A program made the position numbers and the translations under genes. Below the pieces are notes generated by a model. It was not told where the DNA came from. It made no database searches and saw only the letters and a list, made by a program, of their open reading frames with translations. Below, piece by piece: positions 23,555 to 35,290 of a DNA stretch of 64,000 bases (position 1 is its first letter; every line of letters begins with the position of its first letter). Where the stretch lies: the NCBI GenBank assembly GCA_029961685.1, contig JARWKL010000015.1:13700801-13764800 (forward strand), in the 5' to 3' direction. The stretch is from Aristolochia californica (lineage: Eukaryota > Streptophyta > Magnoliopsida > Piperales > Aristolochiaceae).

Positions 23555-26400
23555 CCTTCAAATTTTTGGATCATTAGGTCATTTTCAACTTCACCATGTT
23601 TCATGCATGCATATCCATATTTAAAACATGTGAGGATAAATTAGAAATCTCTTTCTAATAAAATTTTAAGCTATAACGGGGTTGGACTAGTGGAATTTAC
23701 CAAACATGGATAACAAAACATTATTGTTCATTTTTAGTGCAAGAAAATTTTTTCTTCTCTTACATTTTTTAAAGTTTTCAATTTTTTGCACACATAAACT
23801 CTAAATATTTTATTTCTTTGTGATCTATTTGCCTTATCTTTTTGTTTACGAGAAAAAAGGGAGAGTGAAAACTCAAGTTTGGATATGAAAAAAAATTGAA
23901 CATCCAAAATGGAATGCACCAATGCAGAGAGAGCAAATTCCAAAAAGTATCTGTGATTTTGAGGGATTGCAAACTCTTTGATTTTTTTATATTTAGGATT
24001 TTCTATCATCAAAAAAGAGGGAGGGGGTGTGGGGGAAGGGATTTCTTACTGAGTGTTGACTCCCAAACTATAAACCATTCCTAAGAAAAATTATAGCCGT
24101 TACGCATCATTAATCGATCAAAACCTTCATGAAGATATTAGACTGTTAGGTCAGCTTTTTGTAAATGGGCAAAAGCAGGTTGTTTAGCTCGGGTAAATAT
24201 TCCACCACACGTTAACAAGAGAATGTAATTTTATCTACTCCTTGAAATTTTTGCATCATTAGGTCATTTGCATCTGCAACATGTTTTAGGCATGCATATC
24301 CATATTTAAAACATATTAAGATCAATTAGAAATCTCTTTCTAATAAAATTCCAAGCTATTAGAGGGTTGTACTAGTGGAATTTCCCAATCATGGATAACA
24401 AAACTTTGGTGTTCATTTTTAATGTGTGAAATTTTTTTCTTCACTTACATTTATTATAGTTTTCAATTTTGTTTCATACATAAACTCTAAAATTTTCTTT
24501 TCCTTGTTATCTATTTGCCTTAGTTTACGAGAAAAAATGGAGAGTGAAAACTCAAGTTTGGATTTGAAAAAAAATTGAACATCCAAAATGGAAATGCACA
24601 AATGAAGAGAGAGATAATTCCAAAAAGTATCTGTGATTTTTAGGGATTCTAAACTCTTCTAATTTTTTATATTTTAGGTTTTGCAATCAACAGAAAAGGG
24701 GAGGGGGGGCGATGGATTTTTAGGGATTGTAAACTCTTTTAGTTTTTTATATATTAGGTTTTGCAGTCATCAGAAAAAGGGGGGCGAGGGATTTCTAACT
24801 GAGTGTTGACTGCCAAACCATAAGTCATTTCTAACAAAAATTATAGCCGTTACGCATCATTAATCGATCAAAACCTTCACGAAGATCTATGATTGTTAGG
24901 TCAGTTTTTCGTAAATGGGCAAAAAAGGGGTTGTATAGCTCGGTTAAATATCCCTCCACACGTTAACTTGAGAATTTAATTTTATCTACTCCTTGAAATT
25001 TTTGGATCATTAGGTCATTTGCAACTTCACCATGTTTCATGCATGCATATCCATATTTAAAACATGTGAGGATAAATTAGAAATCTCTTTCTAATAAAAT
25101 TTTAAGCTATAACGGGGTTGTACTAGTGGAATTTACCAAACATGGATAACAAAACTTTATTGTTCATTTTTAGTGCAAGAATTTTTTTTCTTCTCTTACA
25201 TTTTTTAAAGTTTTCAATTTTTTGCATACATAAACTCTAAATATTTTATTTCGTTGTGGTCTATTTGCCTTATCTTTTTGTTTACGAGAAAAAAGGGAGA
25301 GTGAAAACTCAAGTTTGGATATGAAAAAAAATTGAACATCCAAAAATGAATGCACCAATGCAGAGAGAGCAAATTCCAAAAAGTATCTGTGATTTTGAGG
25401 GATTGCAAACTCTTTGATTTTTTTATATATAGGATTTTCTATCATCAAAAAAGAGGGAGGGGGTGTGGGGGAAGGGATTTCTTACTGAGTGTTGACTCCC
25501 AAACTATAAACCATTCCTAAGAAAAATTATAACCGTTACGCATCATTAATCGATCAAAACCTTCATGAAGATATTAGACTGTTAGGTCAGCTTTTTGTAA
25601 ATGGGCAAAAGTGGGTTGTTTAGCTCGGGTAAATATCCCACTGCACGTTAACAAGAGAATTTAATTTTAGCTACTCCTTGAAATTTTTGCATCATTAGGT
25701 CATTTGCATTTGCATCATGTTTCAGGCATGCATATCCATATTTAAAACATATTAAGATCAATTAGAAATCTCTTTCTAATAAAATTCCAAGTTATTAGAG
25801 GGTTGTACTAGTGGAATTTCCCAATCATGGATAACAAAACTTTGGTGTTCATTTTTAATGTGTGAAATTTTTTTCTTCACTTACATTTATTATAGTTTTC
25901 AATTTTGTTTCATACATAAACTCTAAATTTTTCTTTTCCTTGTTATCTATTTGCCTTATTTTTTTGTTTATGAGAAAAATTGGAGAGTGAAAGCTCAAGT
26001 TTGGATTTGAAAAAAAATTGAACATCCAAAATGGAAATGCACAAATGAAGAGAGAGATAATTCCAAAAAGTATCTGTGATTTTTAGGGATTCTAAACTCT
26101 TCTATTTTTTTATATTTTAGGTTTTTCACTAAACAGAAAGGGGGGGGGGGGGGTGGGGGGGGGGGGGGGGGGGGGCGAGGGATTTCTAACTGAGTGTTGA
26201 CTGCCAAACCATAAGTCATTTCTAACAAAAATTATAGTCGTTACGCATCATTAATCGATCAAAACCTTCACGAAGATCTATGATTGTTAGGTCAGTTTTC
26301 GTAAATGGGCAAAAAAGGGGTTGTATAGCTCGGGTAAATATCCCACCACACGTTAACTTGAGAATTTAATTTTATCTACTCCTTGAAATTTTTGGATCAC
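23555..26400 (+). repeat. Higher-order repeat: two-monomer unit duplicated (~1.4 kb period)
   Basis: The segments 23555-~25000 and ~25000-26400 share diagnostic variants absent from neighbouring monomers: AACTTCACCATGTTTCATGC, ACATGTGAGGATAAATTAG, TATAACGGGGTTG, GAGGGAGGGGGTGTGGGGGA and GATATTAGACTGTTAGG. The offset is 1,436 bp in the first part and about 1,397 bp further on. The first copy carries an extra ~70-bp partial duplication (about 24712-24780) and the second a long G tract instead. This is a recent segmental tandem duplication within the array. Confidence 0.88.
26140..26175 (+). repeat. Poly(G) tract, 35 G with one T
   Basis: G14, then T at 26154, then G21, at the conserved satellite phase. 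Confidence 0.93.
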
Positions 26401-28088
26401 TAGGTCATTTGCATCTGCAATATGTTCCAAACATGCATATCCATATTTAAAATATATTAGGATCAATTAGAAATCACTTTCTTATAAAATTCCAAGCTAT
26501 TAGAGGTTAGTAATAGTGGAATTTCCCAATCATGGATAACAAAACTTTGGTGTTCATTTTTAGTGCGTGAAAGTTTGTTATTCACTGACATTTATTATAG
26601 TTTTCTATTTTTTGCAAACATAAACTCTAATATTTTCATTTCGTTGTGATCTATTTGCCTTATCTTTTTGTTTACGAGAAAAGTGGGAGAGTAAAAACTA
26701 AAGTTTGGATTTTAAAAAAATTGAACATCCAAAATGGAAAAGTACAAATTCAGAGAGAGATAATTCCAAAAATTATTTGTGATTTTATGGAATGTAAACT
26801 CATTAAGTTTTTTATATATTAGCTTTTGCAATCATCGAAAAAGAGGGTGGGTGGGTGGGGGGAGGGATATTTAACGGAGTGTTGACTCCCAAACAATAAG
26901 TCATTTCTAAAACAAATTATAGCCGTTATGCATAATTAATTGATCAAAGACTTTACGGTGATCAATGATTGTTAGGTCAGCTTTTTTTAAATGGGCAAAA
27001 AGTGGGTTGTTTGGCTTGGGTAAATATCCCACGCCAAGTTAACTTGAAAATTTAAATTTATCTACTCCTTGAAATTTTTGGATCATTTGGTGATTTGTAT
27101 CTTCAACATGTTTCAGGCATGCATATCCATTTTAAAAACATTTTAGGGTAAGTTAGAAATCTCTTTCTTATAAAATTCCATGCTATTAGGGGGTTGTACA
27201 AGTGGAATTCTCGAAACTTGGATAATAAAACTTTGGTGTTCGTTTTTTTATCGTTAAAAAATTTTCTTCACTTACAGTTATTATAGTATTCAATTTTTTT
27301 GTATACATAAACTCTAAAATTTTCATTTCATTGTGATGTATTTGCCTTATCTTTTTGGTTAAGACAAAAAAGGGAGAGTGAAAACTCAAGTTTGGATTTG
27401 AAAAAAAATTGAAATCCAAAATGGAAAGGCACAAAATACCTTGCGAGATAATTCTAAAAAGTATCTATGATTTTTAGGGATTGTAAACTCTTTTAGTATT
27501 TTGCATATTAGGTTTTGCAATCATCATAAAAGGGGGGGCGAGTGATTTTTAATTGAGTGTTGTCTCCCAAACCATAAGTCATTTCTAACAAAATTATAGC
27601 CATTACGCATCATTAATCGACCAAAACCTTTACGATGATCTTTGATTTTTAGGTCAGCTTTTTGTATGTGAGCAAAAAGAGGGTTGTTTGACTCGGTAAA
27701 TATCCCACCGCACGTTAGCTTGAGAATTTAAGTTTTTATACTCTTTTGAAAATTTTGGCTCATTAGGTCATTTGCATCTTCACCATGTTTCAGGCATGCA
27801 TATCCATATTTAAAACATGTTAGGATCAATTAGAAACCTCTTTCTAATAAAATTCCAAGCCATTAAGGGGTTGTACTAGATTTCCCAAATTGGGATAACA
27901 AAACTTTGGTGTTCATTTTTAGTGCGTGAAAAGTTTTCTTCACTTACATTTATTATAGTTTTCAATTTTTTTGCATTCATAAACTCTAAATTTTTCATTT
28001 CGTTGTGATCTATTTGCCTTATCTTTTTGTTTAGAAGAAAAATGGGAGAGTAAAAACTCATGTTTGGATTTGAAAAAAAATTGAACAT

Positions 28089-28855
28089 TGTTGTGGACTC
28101 AATAGCACACTGAGTCACTTAGAGGAGGAGACAATGACTCACCGAGTCATCTAATTTAACTTTCAATCTTTATGTTGCTTTTAGTTAAATTTTCATTGAT
28201 TATGTAATAAGCTTGGACGTAGGGGTACAATTGGGATTTATATCCCTAAACTATCATGACGTGAAATACCCTATTTAAGGGTTAAAGAAAGAGAAATAAA
28301 GTAAGTCTGGAATTAGGTTAATTTAGAGTACGGAGGTTCCCTTGACAAGATCCTAGCTTTGGCCCTTGACGTGCATTGTTCTCATAGTGAATTCGGTAGA
28401 TATCTAGAGCGATCGTGAGAGAAGAAGGACCCTACCTCTTTCATGGAATAGCAAGAAGAGGAGGAGGGTTTTTCGTGAATCCTTGCAACAAGGAGGAGGC
28501 TTTCAGATTGCTGGATTGGTGTGCACTTCAAGAGGTAATTCTAAATCCCTTTTCGAGTATAGAAGGGTTAGAGTTTGTTTTCTTTTACGTATATGATCAG
28601 TAATTGCATTGTAGAGAAACCCTACCTCTTGACGTGAATCATAAAAGAGTGGTTTCATACGTGGGGTCCCAAACAGTCCATTGATTCTGTGGTTGCATCT
28701 ATAATTGAGAAAAGGAAACTCCTTTTCAAGCATAACGAGGAAGGAGAGAGAGAAGGGCGTTCTTTTGACAATTGCGTGATAAAAAATCATCATACAGCGC
28801 TGGATTCATCAGTACCTCGCCGAGTTACTAGATCCATGGCTAGGGACCATAACTA
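28089..28855 (+). repeat. Probable 5' LTR of the gypsy element
   Basis: About 767 bp from TGTTGTGG to just before the PBS. A TATA-like CTATTTAAGGG lies near 28270. The expected terminal CA before the PBS is not seen, so the right edge is approximate. The start contains TGAGTCA (28111-28117), TGACTCA (28135-28141) and GAGTCAT (28144-28150). Confidence 0.65.
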
Positions 28856-28857
28856 CT

Positions 28858-28869
28858 TGGTATCAGAGC
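28858..28869 (+). other. Primer-binding site (initiator Met tRNA)
   Basis: TGGTATCAGAGC followed by AGGG, complementary to plant initiator Met tRNA. It fixes the plus orientation. An open frame that starts at 28689 runs straight through it, so the true gag start must lie downstream or has been lost. Confidence 0.88.
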
Positions 28870-30042
28870 AGGGTAACACGGTAGAGAACATCATCAATGA
28901 ATTAAAAGAGATTATGCTTAGAGGACAGGCAGAGGATGACAAAAAATTTGGTGCATTCATGGAGAAGTTCTCTAAAATTGATCTCGATATGGAGACATTG
29001 AATGGAAGGGTGGATAGCATGGAGACTGGTCTAACAACTGGAAGGAACACGATTTTAGAGCAAAGAGGAGAGGACCATTCACATAACAGAGGGGGAGATG
29101 AGTTTGCTAGGTGCACTAGTTTCTCTGGCCAGCAAGGACACTTCAACCAGGGGGGAGGCACTGTACCCAGGTATACTAAACTTGATTTCCCTACTTATAA
29201 TGGGTCAGAAGATTCTTTGATCTTGCTGTATTGGTGCGAAAAAAAATTCACCCACAAAGAATAGCTGCTTATGATAAAGTATAGTTGGCTGCCTTCCACT
29301 TACTTGGGGAAGCACAACTCTGGTTTCAACAAGTTGAGGGTGATAGAGAGGTGGTCGAATGGGATGTGTTTAAGAATTTATGCTCTCTCCATTTTGGTCC
29401 TCCTGCTTATAGCAACCCTTTGGGGGATTTGGTTTTGTTATGCCAAACTGGCTCAGTGGAGCAGTATCAAAAACTGTTCCAGGAAAAATTAGCAAGAGCA
29501 AGTAGTATGGTACGTGGGGATTAGCAAGTGTATTTACAACAGGCCTTACTGAGTCGTTACGACTTGAGGTGGAGCTCTATGCACCTATTAACCTATCTAT
29601 TGCTATGAATATCACATGTGCTTTAGAATTTCAACAGAAAGTCTAGCACAGACGACCCCGATGGTCAGGGTAAAGGAGCACTTCTTCCACATGGCAGGGA
29701 CGGCGCAATTATCCTCCAGGGGTTCAGTCAACAACACCTCCTCCAAGACACACTCCGAGTAATACTTTTTCGGGGGATACGCGATCGAGCAATCATCGAC
29801 CTCAGTACATAAAAAAATTGACAAGTTCTGAGATGGCAGAAAGGCTGTCTAAAAATTTGTGTTACAACTGTGATGAACAGTATTGGGCTGGTCATCAGTA
29901 AAAAAGGTTATTTTGGATTGAAGTGGATGAAGTCAATGATCCAGAGGATATAGAAGAGATGATAGAGGAAGAGCCACCAAAAATATCCTTGCATGCCATT
30001 ACTGGGTAGAAATCACCCAAAACCAATCAAGTCAGAGCTCAG
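28870..30042 (+). pseudogene. Decayed Ty3/gypsy gag (capsid-nucleocapsid)
   Basis: Gag forms the virus-like particle and binds the element RNA. After the PBS an open frame runs to 29264 and has a coiled-coil-like N-terminal segment (NELKEIM, then KKFGAFMEKFSKID) and then PRYTKLDFPTYNGSED, the classic start of a plant gypsy capsid domain. A frameshift near 29264 moves the reading to another frame (29285-29524), which continues the capsid: AAFHLLGEAQLWFQQVEGD, then FGPPAYSNPLGDLVLL, then KLFQEKLARAS. This stops at TAG 29522-29524. Later remnants lead to a nucleocapsid zinc knuckle starting CYNCDEQYWAGHQ at 29859, in which the last Cys codon is TAA (29899-29901). An acidic stretch (DEVNDPEDIEEMIEEEPP) and HAITG end the fragment. 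At least one frameshift and two stops make it non-functional. Confidence 0.85.
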
Positions 30043-32375
30043 GTCTGGGGGAGGGATTTTTAGGTGTGGGGGAGGGATTTTTAACTGAGTGTTGACTCCC
30101 ACACAATAAGTCATTTCTAAAACAAATTATAGCCATTATGCATCATTAATCGATCAAAACCTTTACGATGATCTATGATTGTTAGGTCTGCTTTTTGTAA
30201 ATGGGCTAAAAGTTGGTTGTTTGGCTTGGGTAAATATACCACCGCAAGTTAACTTGAGAATTTAATTGTTTTTAATCCTTGAAATTTTTTTATCAATAGG
30301 TCATTTTCATCTTCAACATGTTTCAGGCATGCATATCTATTTTTAAAACATGTTAGGATCAATTAGAAATCTCTTTCTTATAAAATTCCAAGCAATTAGG
30401 GGGTTGTACAAGTGGAATTTTCTAAACATGGATAACAAAACTTTGGTGTTCTCTTTTAGTTAGTGGAAAATTTTTCTTCACTTACAGTTATTATAGTATT
30501 CAATTTTTTGTATACATAAACTCTAAAATTTTCATTTCTTTGTGATCTATTTGCCTTATGTTTTTTTTAAGATAAAAAAGGGAGAGTGAAAACTCAAGTT
30601 TGGATTTGAAAAAAAAATTAAAATCCAAAATGGAAATGCACAAATACAGAGCGAGATAATTCCAAAAAGTATCTTGTATTTTTAGGGATTGTAAACTCTT
30701 TTAATTTTTTATATATTAGGTTTTGGAATAATCGGAAAAGGGGGAAGCGAGGGATTTTTAATTGAGTGTTGACTTCCAAACCATAAGTCATTTCTATAAA
30801 AAAATTATAGCCGTTACGGATCATTAATCGATCAAAACCTTTAAGGTGATCTGTGATTGTTAGTTCAGCTTTTTGTGAATGAGCAAAAAGTGGGTTGTTT
30901 GACTTCGGTAAATGTCCCACCACAAGTTAACTTGAGAATTTAATTTTTTTCTACTCCTTTAAATTTTTGGATCATTAGGTCATTTGCATCTTCACCATGT
31001 TTCAAGCATGCATATCCATATTTAAAACATGTTAGGATCAATTAAAAACCTCTTTCTAATAAAATTCCGAGCTATTAAGGGGTTGTACTAGTGGAATTTC
31101 CCAAACATGGATAACAATACGTTGGTGTTCATTTTTAGTTAGTGAAATTTTTTTCTTCACTTACATTTGTTATAGTTTTTAATTTTTTTCATACATAAAG
31201 TCTAAATTTTTCATTTCGTTGTGATCTATTTGCCTTATCTTTTTGTTTACGAGAAAAAAGGGAGAGTCAAAACTCTAGTTTGGATTTTTAAAAAAATTGA
31301 ACATCTAAAAAGGAAATGTACAATGCAAAGAGAGCGAATTCCAAAAAGTATCTGTGATTTTTATTGATTGTAAACTCTTTTAGTTTTTTATATATTAGGA
31401 TTTGCAGTCATCAGAAAGTGTGGTCGGGGGGGGGGGGGGGGGGGGGAAGGGGGATTTCTAGGTGAGTGATGACTCCCAAACCATAAGTTATTTCTAACAA
31501 AAATTATAGCCGTTGCGCATCATTAATCGATCAAAAACTTCATCAAGATCTATGATTAGTAGGTCAAATTTTTGTTAATGGGCCAAAACTGGTTGTTTAG
31601 CTCGGGTAAATATCCCACCTCATGTTAACTTTAGAATTTAATTTTATCCACTCCTTAAAATTTTTGGTTCATTAGGTCATTTGTATCTGTAACATGTTTC
31701 AGACTTGCATATACATATTTAAAACATATTAGGATCAGTTAGAAATCTCTTTCTTAGAAAATTCCAAGCTATTAGGGGGTTGTACTAGTTGAATTTCCCA
31801 ATCATGGATAACAAAACTTTGGTGTTCATTTTTAGTGCATGAAAGTTTTTTCTTCACTTACATTTATTATAGTTTTCAATTTTTTGCATACAGAAACTCT
31901 AAAATTTTCATTTCGTTGTTATCTTTTTGTTTACAAGAAAAAATGGAGAGTGAAAACTCAAGTTTGGATTTGATAACAAATTGAACTTGCAAACTGGAAA
32001 TGCACAAATGCAAAGAGAGATAATTCAAAAAAGTATCTATGATTTTTAGGGATTTTAAATTCTTTTAGATTTTTATACATTATGTTTTTCAATCAACGGA
32101 AAAGGAGGGACGAGGGATTTTTAACTGAGTATTGACTGCCAAACTATAAGTTATTTCTAACAAAAATTATAGCTGTTATGCAACATTAATTGCTCAAACC
32201 TTAACAATGATATATGATTGTTAGGTCAGCATTTTGTAAATGGGCAAAAAGTGGATTGTTTGGCTTGGGTAAATATCCCACCGTACGTTAGCTTGAGAAT
32301 TAAAATTTTTCTACTCTTTGAAATTTTTGTATCATTAGGTTATTTGCATGTTCACCATGTTTCAAGCATGCATAT
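30043..32375 (+). repeat. Satellite array block 4
   Basis: About 2.3 kb, 3.4 monomers, resuming at the G-tract phase (GGGGGAGGGATTTTTAACTG) and ending after AAGCATGCATAT, where the copia element inserted. The minus-strand open frame 30618-30923 is satellite sequence whose variants happen to remove the usual stops. Confidence 0.93.
31426..31446 (+). repeat. Poly(G) tract, 21 G
   Basis: A 21-G run at the conserved satellite phase. Confidence 0.93.
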
Positions 32376-32766
32376 TGTAGAATTTAGGATCTCATGAAAG
32401 GAAATTTAGATCAACAAGAAATAAGAAGAAGAAGAAGAGAGAAGGAGAAGAGAAGAAGAAGAACGTGGAAGAAGAGAGTTTGGATTAAGGGAGAAGAGGG
32501 TTGCGTCAAAAAGAAAAATGAGGGCTGGACGAATTTGTGGAAAGAGAGGAGAGTGCTTCAATGCCCTACCTCTTAGCCAATGCCTTTATTTAAAGTTTTA
32601 CAATACCCTTAGGGCTACAACTTGATAAAACAAAAGACATAAAAGGAACACATATTTACACTTCTATGCCATCTTTATGGAAAGTACCATATTTTACACA
32701 TATGCCACTCCTTTGACGTGTGGGCTTCTTGTCTTGAGCTTGTGGGCTTGAGCCCATCTTCCAACA
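32376..32766 (-). repeat. 3' LTR of the copia element
   Basis: 391 bp, plus-strand ends TGTAGAATTT and TCTTCCAACA. The PPT complement follows immediately. A TATA-like CTTTAAATAAAGG on the minus strand near 32585-32600 could be its promoter. The open frame 32394-32576 within it is a purine-rich chance frame. Confidence 0.95.
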
Positions 32767-32785
32767 CTCCCCCTCAAGCTGGAGG
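32767..32785 (-). other. Polypurine tract of the copia element
   Basis: CCAGCTTGAGGGGGAG on the minus strand abuts the 3' LTR start TGTTGG, the expected plus-strand priming site. It is nearly identical to the PPT of the non-autonomous element at 11371. Confidence 0.9.
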
Positions 32786-32861
32786 AGAAAAGACATCATA
32801 AATACCCAGCTTGCCACATATAAACAATAGGATTTTAGATGTAACGGGTTTAGTGAGAATA

Positions 32862-33375
32862 TCAGCCACTTGACACATGTTTGAGAGAGATTATTCCTGC
32901 TTGAAACTTCTCCCGTATAAAATGACAATCCACCTCAATGTGTTTAGTTCTTTCATGAAAAACTGGATTTGAAGTGATATGAATGGCTGCTTGATTATCA
33001 CAATGCAGATTCATGGATCCCTTTTTATAAAAACCTAGTTCGGTAAGAAGGGTCCTAATCCATAAAAGTTCACTAACGGTATAGGCCATAGCTCTGTATT
33101 CTGCTTCGGCGCTAGATCTTGCAACCACATTTTGCTTCTTACTTTTCCATGTAACCAAGTTTCCCCCAACCAAAGTACAATATCCTGATGTAGATTTTCT
33201 ATCATCAGGAGATCCAGCCCAATCTGCATCTGAGAAGCCTTCTATGTTGAAGTGCCCATGTTTTTTATACAGCAATCCTCTTCCTGGAGCTCCTTTTAGA
33301 TAACGTAATATTCTCTCTAAAGCCTGCCAGTGGATAATTTGTGGTTTGTGCCTGAATTGACTCACCACATTACAG
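32862..33375 (-). pseudogene. Copia RNase H domain, frameshifted from RT and at its end
   Basis: Degrades the RNA strand of the RNA-DNA hybrid during reverse transcription. The 168-codon frame holds the hallmark order HWQALERILRYLKG, FSDADWAGSPDDRKSTSGYC (first acidic residue), ARSSAEAEYRAMA (second), LHCDNQAAIHI (third) and RTKHIEVDCHFIREK. It is in a different frame from the upstream RT; comparison with the family pattern suggests a 1-bp loss near 33373-33378, just after RPDISYAV. It stops at LKHVSSG (TGA, 32862). The expected VADILTKP tail is present in another frame just downstream (about 32775-32862), so a second indel lies there. Confidence 0.9.
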
Positions 33376-35290
33376 CATATGAAATGTCTGGCCTAGTTAC
33401 CGTGAGATAAATCAGTTTTCCCACGAGGCTTTGGTATTTGCCAATATCAATATCTTCTTCATTTGTGGCACATAATTTTATATTTGTATCCATAGGTGTG
33501 TCAACTGGTCTACAACCCTTCATTCCTGTTTCTTCAAGGAGATCCAAGACATATTTCCTTTGAGACAATATTATCCCATGTTTGGATTGAAGAACTTCTA
33601 TACCCAAAAAATATTTAAGCATACCAAGGTCTTTAGTCTTGAATTCCTGACATATCATCTGTTTCACCTCTTGTATGCTCAAAGCATCATCACCGGTTAA
33701 GATAATATCATCCACATATACGGCCAATAATATTTTCCCTTTGACCGTATCTTTATAATATACGGAATGATCAACTGAGCACCGATGAAAACCAAACCGT
33801 AGGAGTGTTTGACTAAATTTATCAAACCATGCCCGAGGGGACTGCTTAAGCCCATATAAAGACTTTTTTAACCGGCATACTGACTCCCCCTCAACCACAT
33901 AACCAGGTGGTTGAACCATATAAATTTCCTCACTGATATCACCATTTAAAAAAACATTTTTAACATCCAATTGATAGACGGGCCATGAGGAGTTAGTAGC
34001 AATAGATAAGATGATGCGTACCGAATTCAGTTTTGCAACAGGAGAGAAGGTCTCCTCATAATCTATCCCATACCACTGCGTATACCCCTTAGCAACCAGT
34101 CGAGCTTTAAGACGAGCAACCGATCCATCCGGATTATGTTTCACCGAAAAAACCCATCGACAACCAACAGATCTTTTACCTTTCGGGAGTGATGTTAAGT
34201 ACCAGGTTTGGTTTTCGTATAAGGCATGCATTTCTTCATCCATAGCGGCCTTCCATCCTGGATGTCTCAAGGCCTCCTGATACGACTGCGGAACGGAAGT
34301 AGAAGAAAGGGACGCAAGAAACTGAAAACACTCAGAAGACAAGCGATGGAGAGACATAAAATATGAGATAGGATGCGAAGTAGTACAGGATCGACGTTCT
34401 TTTCTTACAGCAATAGGCCGAGTATCAAATTCAGGCCCATACATAGGAGGAGAAGGACTTACCTCGGGTGGATCCGACAACTCCACAGGTGAAGGTACGG
34501 CCTGTGTATCAGGGGATGGATCCACTTCAAGATTGAACGGCACAAGCGGACAAGGAGTAGAAGAAGGACAAGTCCATCCTGGAGGAGCATCATGGGAGGA
34601 GTAGAAGGGAGTGTCCTCAAAGAAAGTCACATCCCTAGAGATAAACATCCTCCGAAGGGTAGGATTGTAACAGACATAACCTTTCTGGGTGCGAGAGTAT
34701 CCCAAAAAAATGCACTTCATAGACCGAGGATCAAGTTTATTTTTATGTGGAGATGCAACATGAACAAAACATGTACATCCAAACACTTTCAAAGGAAGAG
34801 AAAAAGAATCTTCACCATTAAATAACACAGAGTAAGGAGTTTTATGATGAAGGACTGATGAAGGTAACCTATTAATGAGAAAGCATGCTGTAAGTATAGC
34901 ATGAGGCCAATAGAAATAGGGTACCTTCATGGAGTAGAGGAGGCCCCGAGCAACTTCAAGAAGATGACGATTCTTCCTTTCAGCAACACCATTTTGTTGA
35001 GGAGTATAGGCACATGATGTTTGATGAATAAGCCCATTACTCTCACAAAATGATTTGAAGTCATGAGACATGTATTCCTTAGCATTATCAGATCTAAGGG
35101 TTTGAATTTTCTTCCCAAATTGTGTCAAGACCATAGCATAAAAATTTTTAAACAAAGGAAGAATTTCAGAACGCTCTTTAAATAGATATAACCAAGTCAA
35201 TCGAGTAAAATCATCAACAAAAATGACAAAATATTTAACTTGGGAAATATTTGAGACACATAAAGGGCCCCATAGAATGTATTAGCTCAA
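33362..35290 (-). pseudogene. Copia integrase (C-terminal part) and reverse transcriptase
   Basis: Integrase pastes the cDNA into the genome and reverse transcriptase copies the RNA. The frame is open from about 35290 although no ATG starts it; counting from a TTG at 35200 gives 612 residues. Landmarks in that numbering: D38 in LRSDNAKEY and E74 in QNGVAERKN, spaced exactly 35 residues as in DDE integrases; KVFGCTCFVHV at about 138-148 and FLGYSRTQKGY at about 165-175; then a Pro/Ser-rich linker. RT begins with WKAAMDEEMHAL and has CRWVFSVKHNPDG, the D412-containing QLDVKNVFLNGD, YGLKQSPRAW and the catalytic YVDD at 495-498. The first integrase Asp is missing because of a deletion at about 35272, which also breaks the frame from the protease part. 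The frame ends at ISYAVMW (TGA) by another 1-bp shift. Confidence 0.93.

Larger units (their letters stand above)
13758..28088 (+). repeat. Satellite array block 3
   Basis: About 14.3 kb of the same monomer in the same orientation. Early anchors are 13990, 14648, 15276, 15954, 16621 and 16795. Several units are internally deleted: one is only about 174 bp (16621-16795), about 100 bp are missing around 20200, and a unit is interrupted near 22120 where the G-tract phase joins TTACGCATCATT. No gene is visible; open frames such as 13600-13857 and 16420-16677 are satellite or LTR reading frames. The block ends in TTGAACAT at a gypsy LTR. Confidence 0.94.
28089..30042 (+). mobile_element. Truncated Ty3/gypsy element: 5' LTR, PBS and gag
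   Basis: Non-satellite DNA that starts TGTTGTGGACTC at a satellite break and ends near AAATCACCCAAAACC...GTCAGAGCTCAGG. It contains LTR-like sequence, an initiator-Met PBS and a decayed gag. Protease, RT, integrase and the 3' LTR are absent. The right junction carries a duplicated TGGGGGAGGGATTTTTA. The satellite resumes about 120 bp further along the monomer than where it stopped, so the element end and some satellite were lost together. Confidence 0.85.

Noticed and set aside
32394..32576. 60-codon Arg/Lys/Glu-rich frame, repeated at 37805-37987
   Set aside because: Both copies lie in the copia LTRs and reflect a GAAGAA-rich purine tract, the same sequence seen twice because LTRs are direct repeats.
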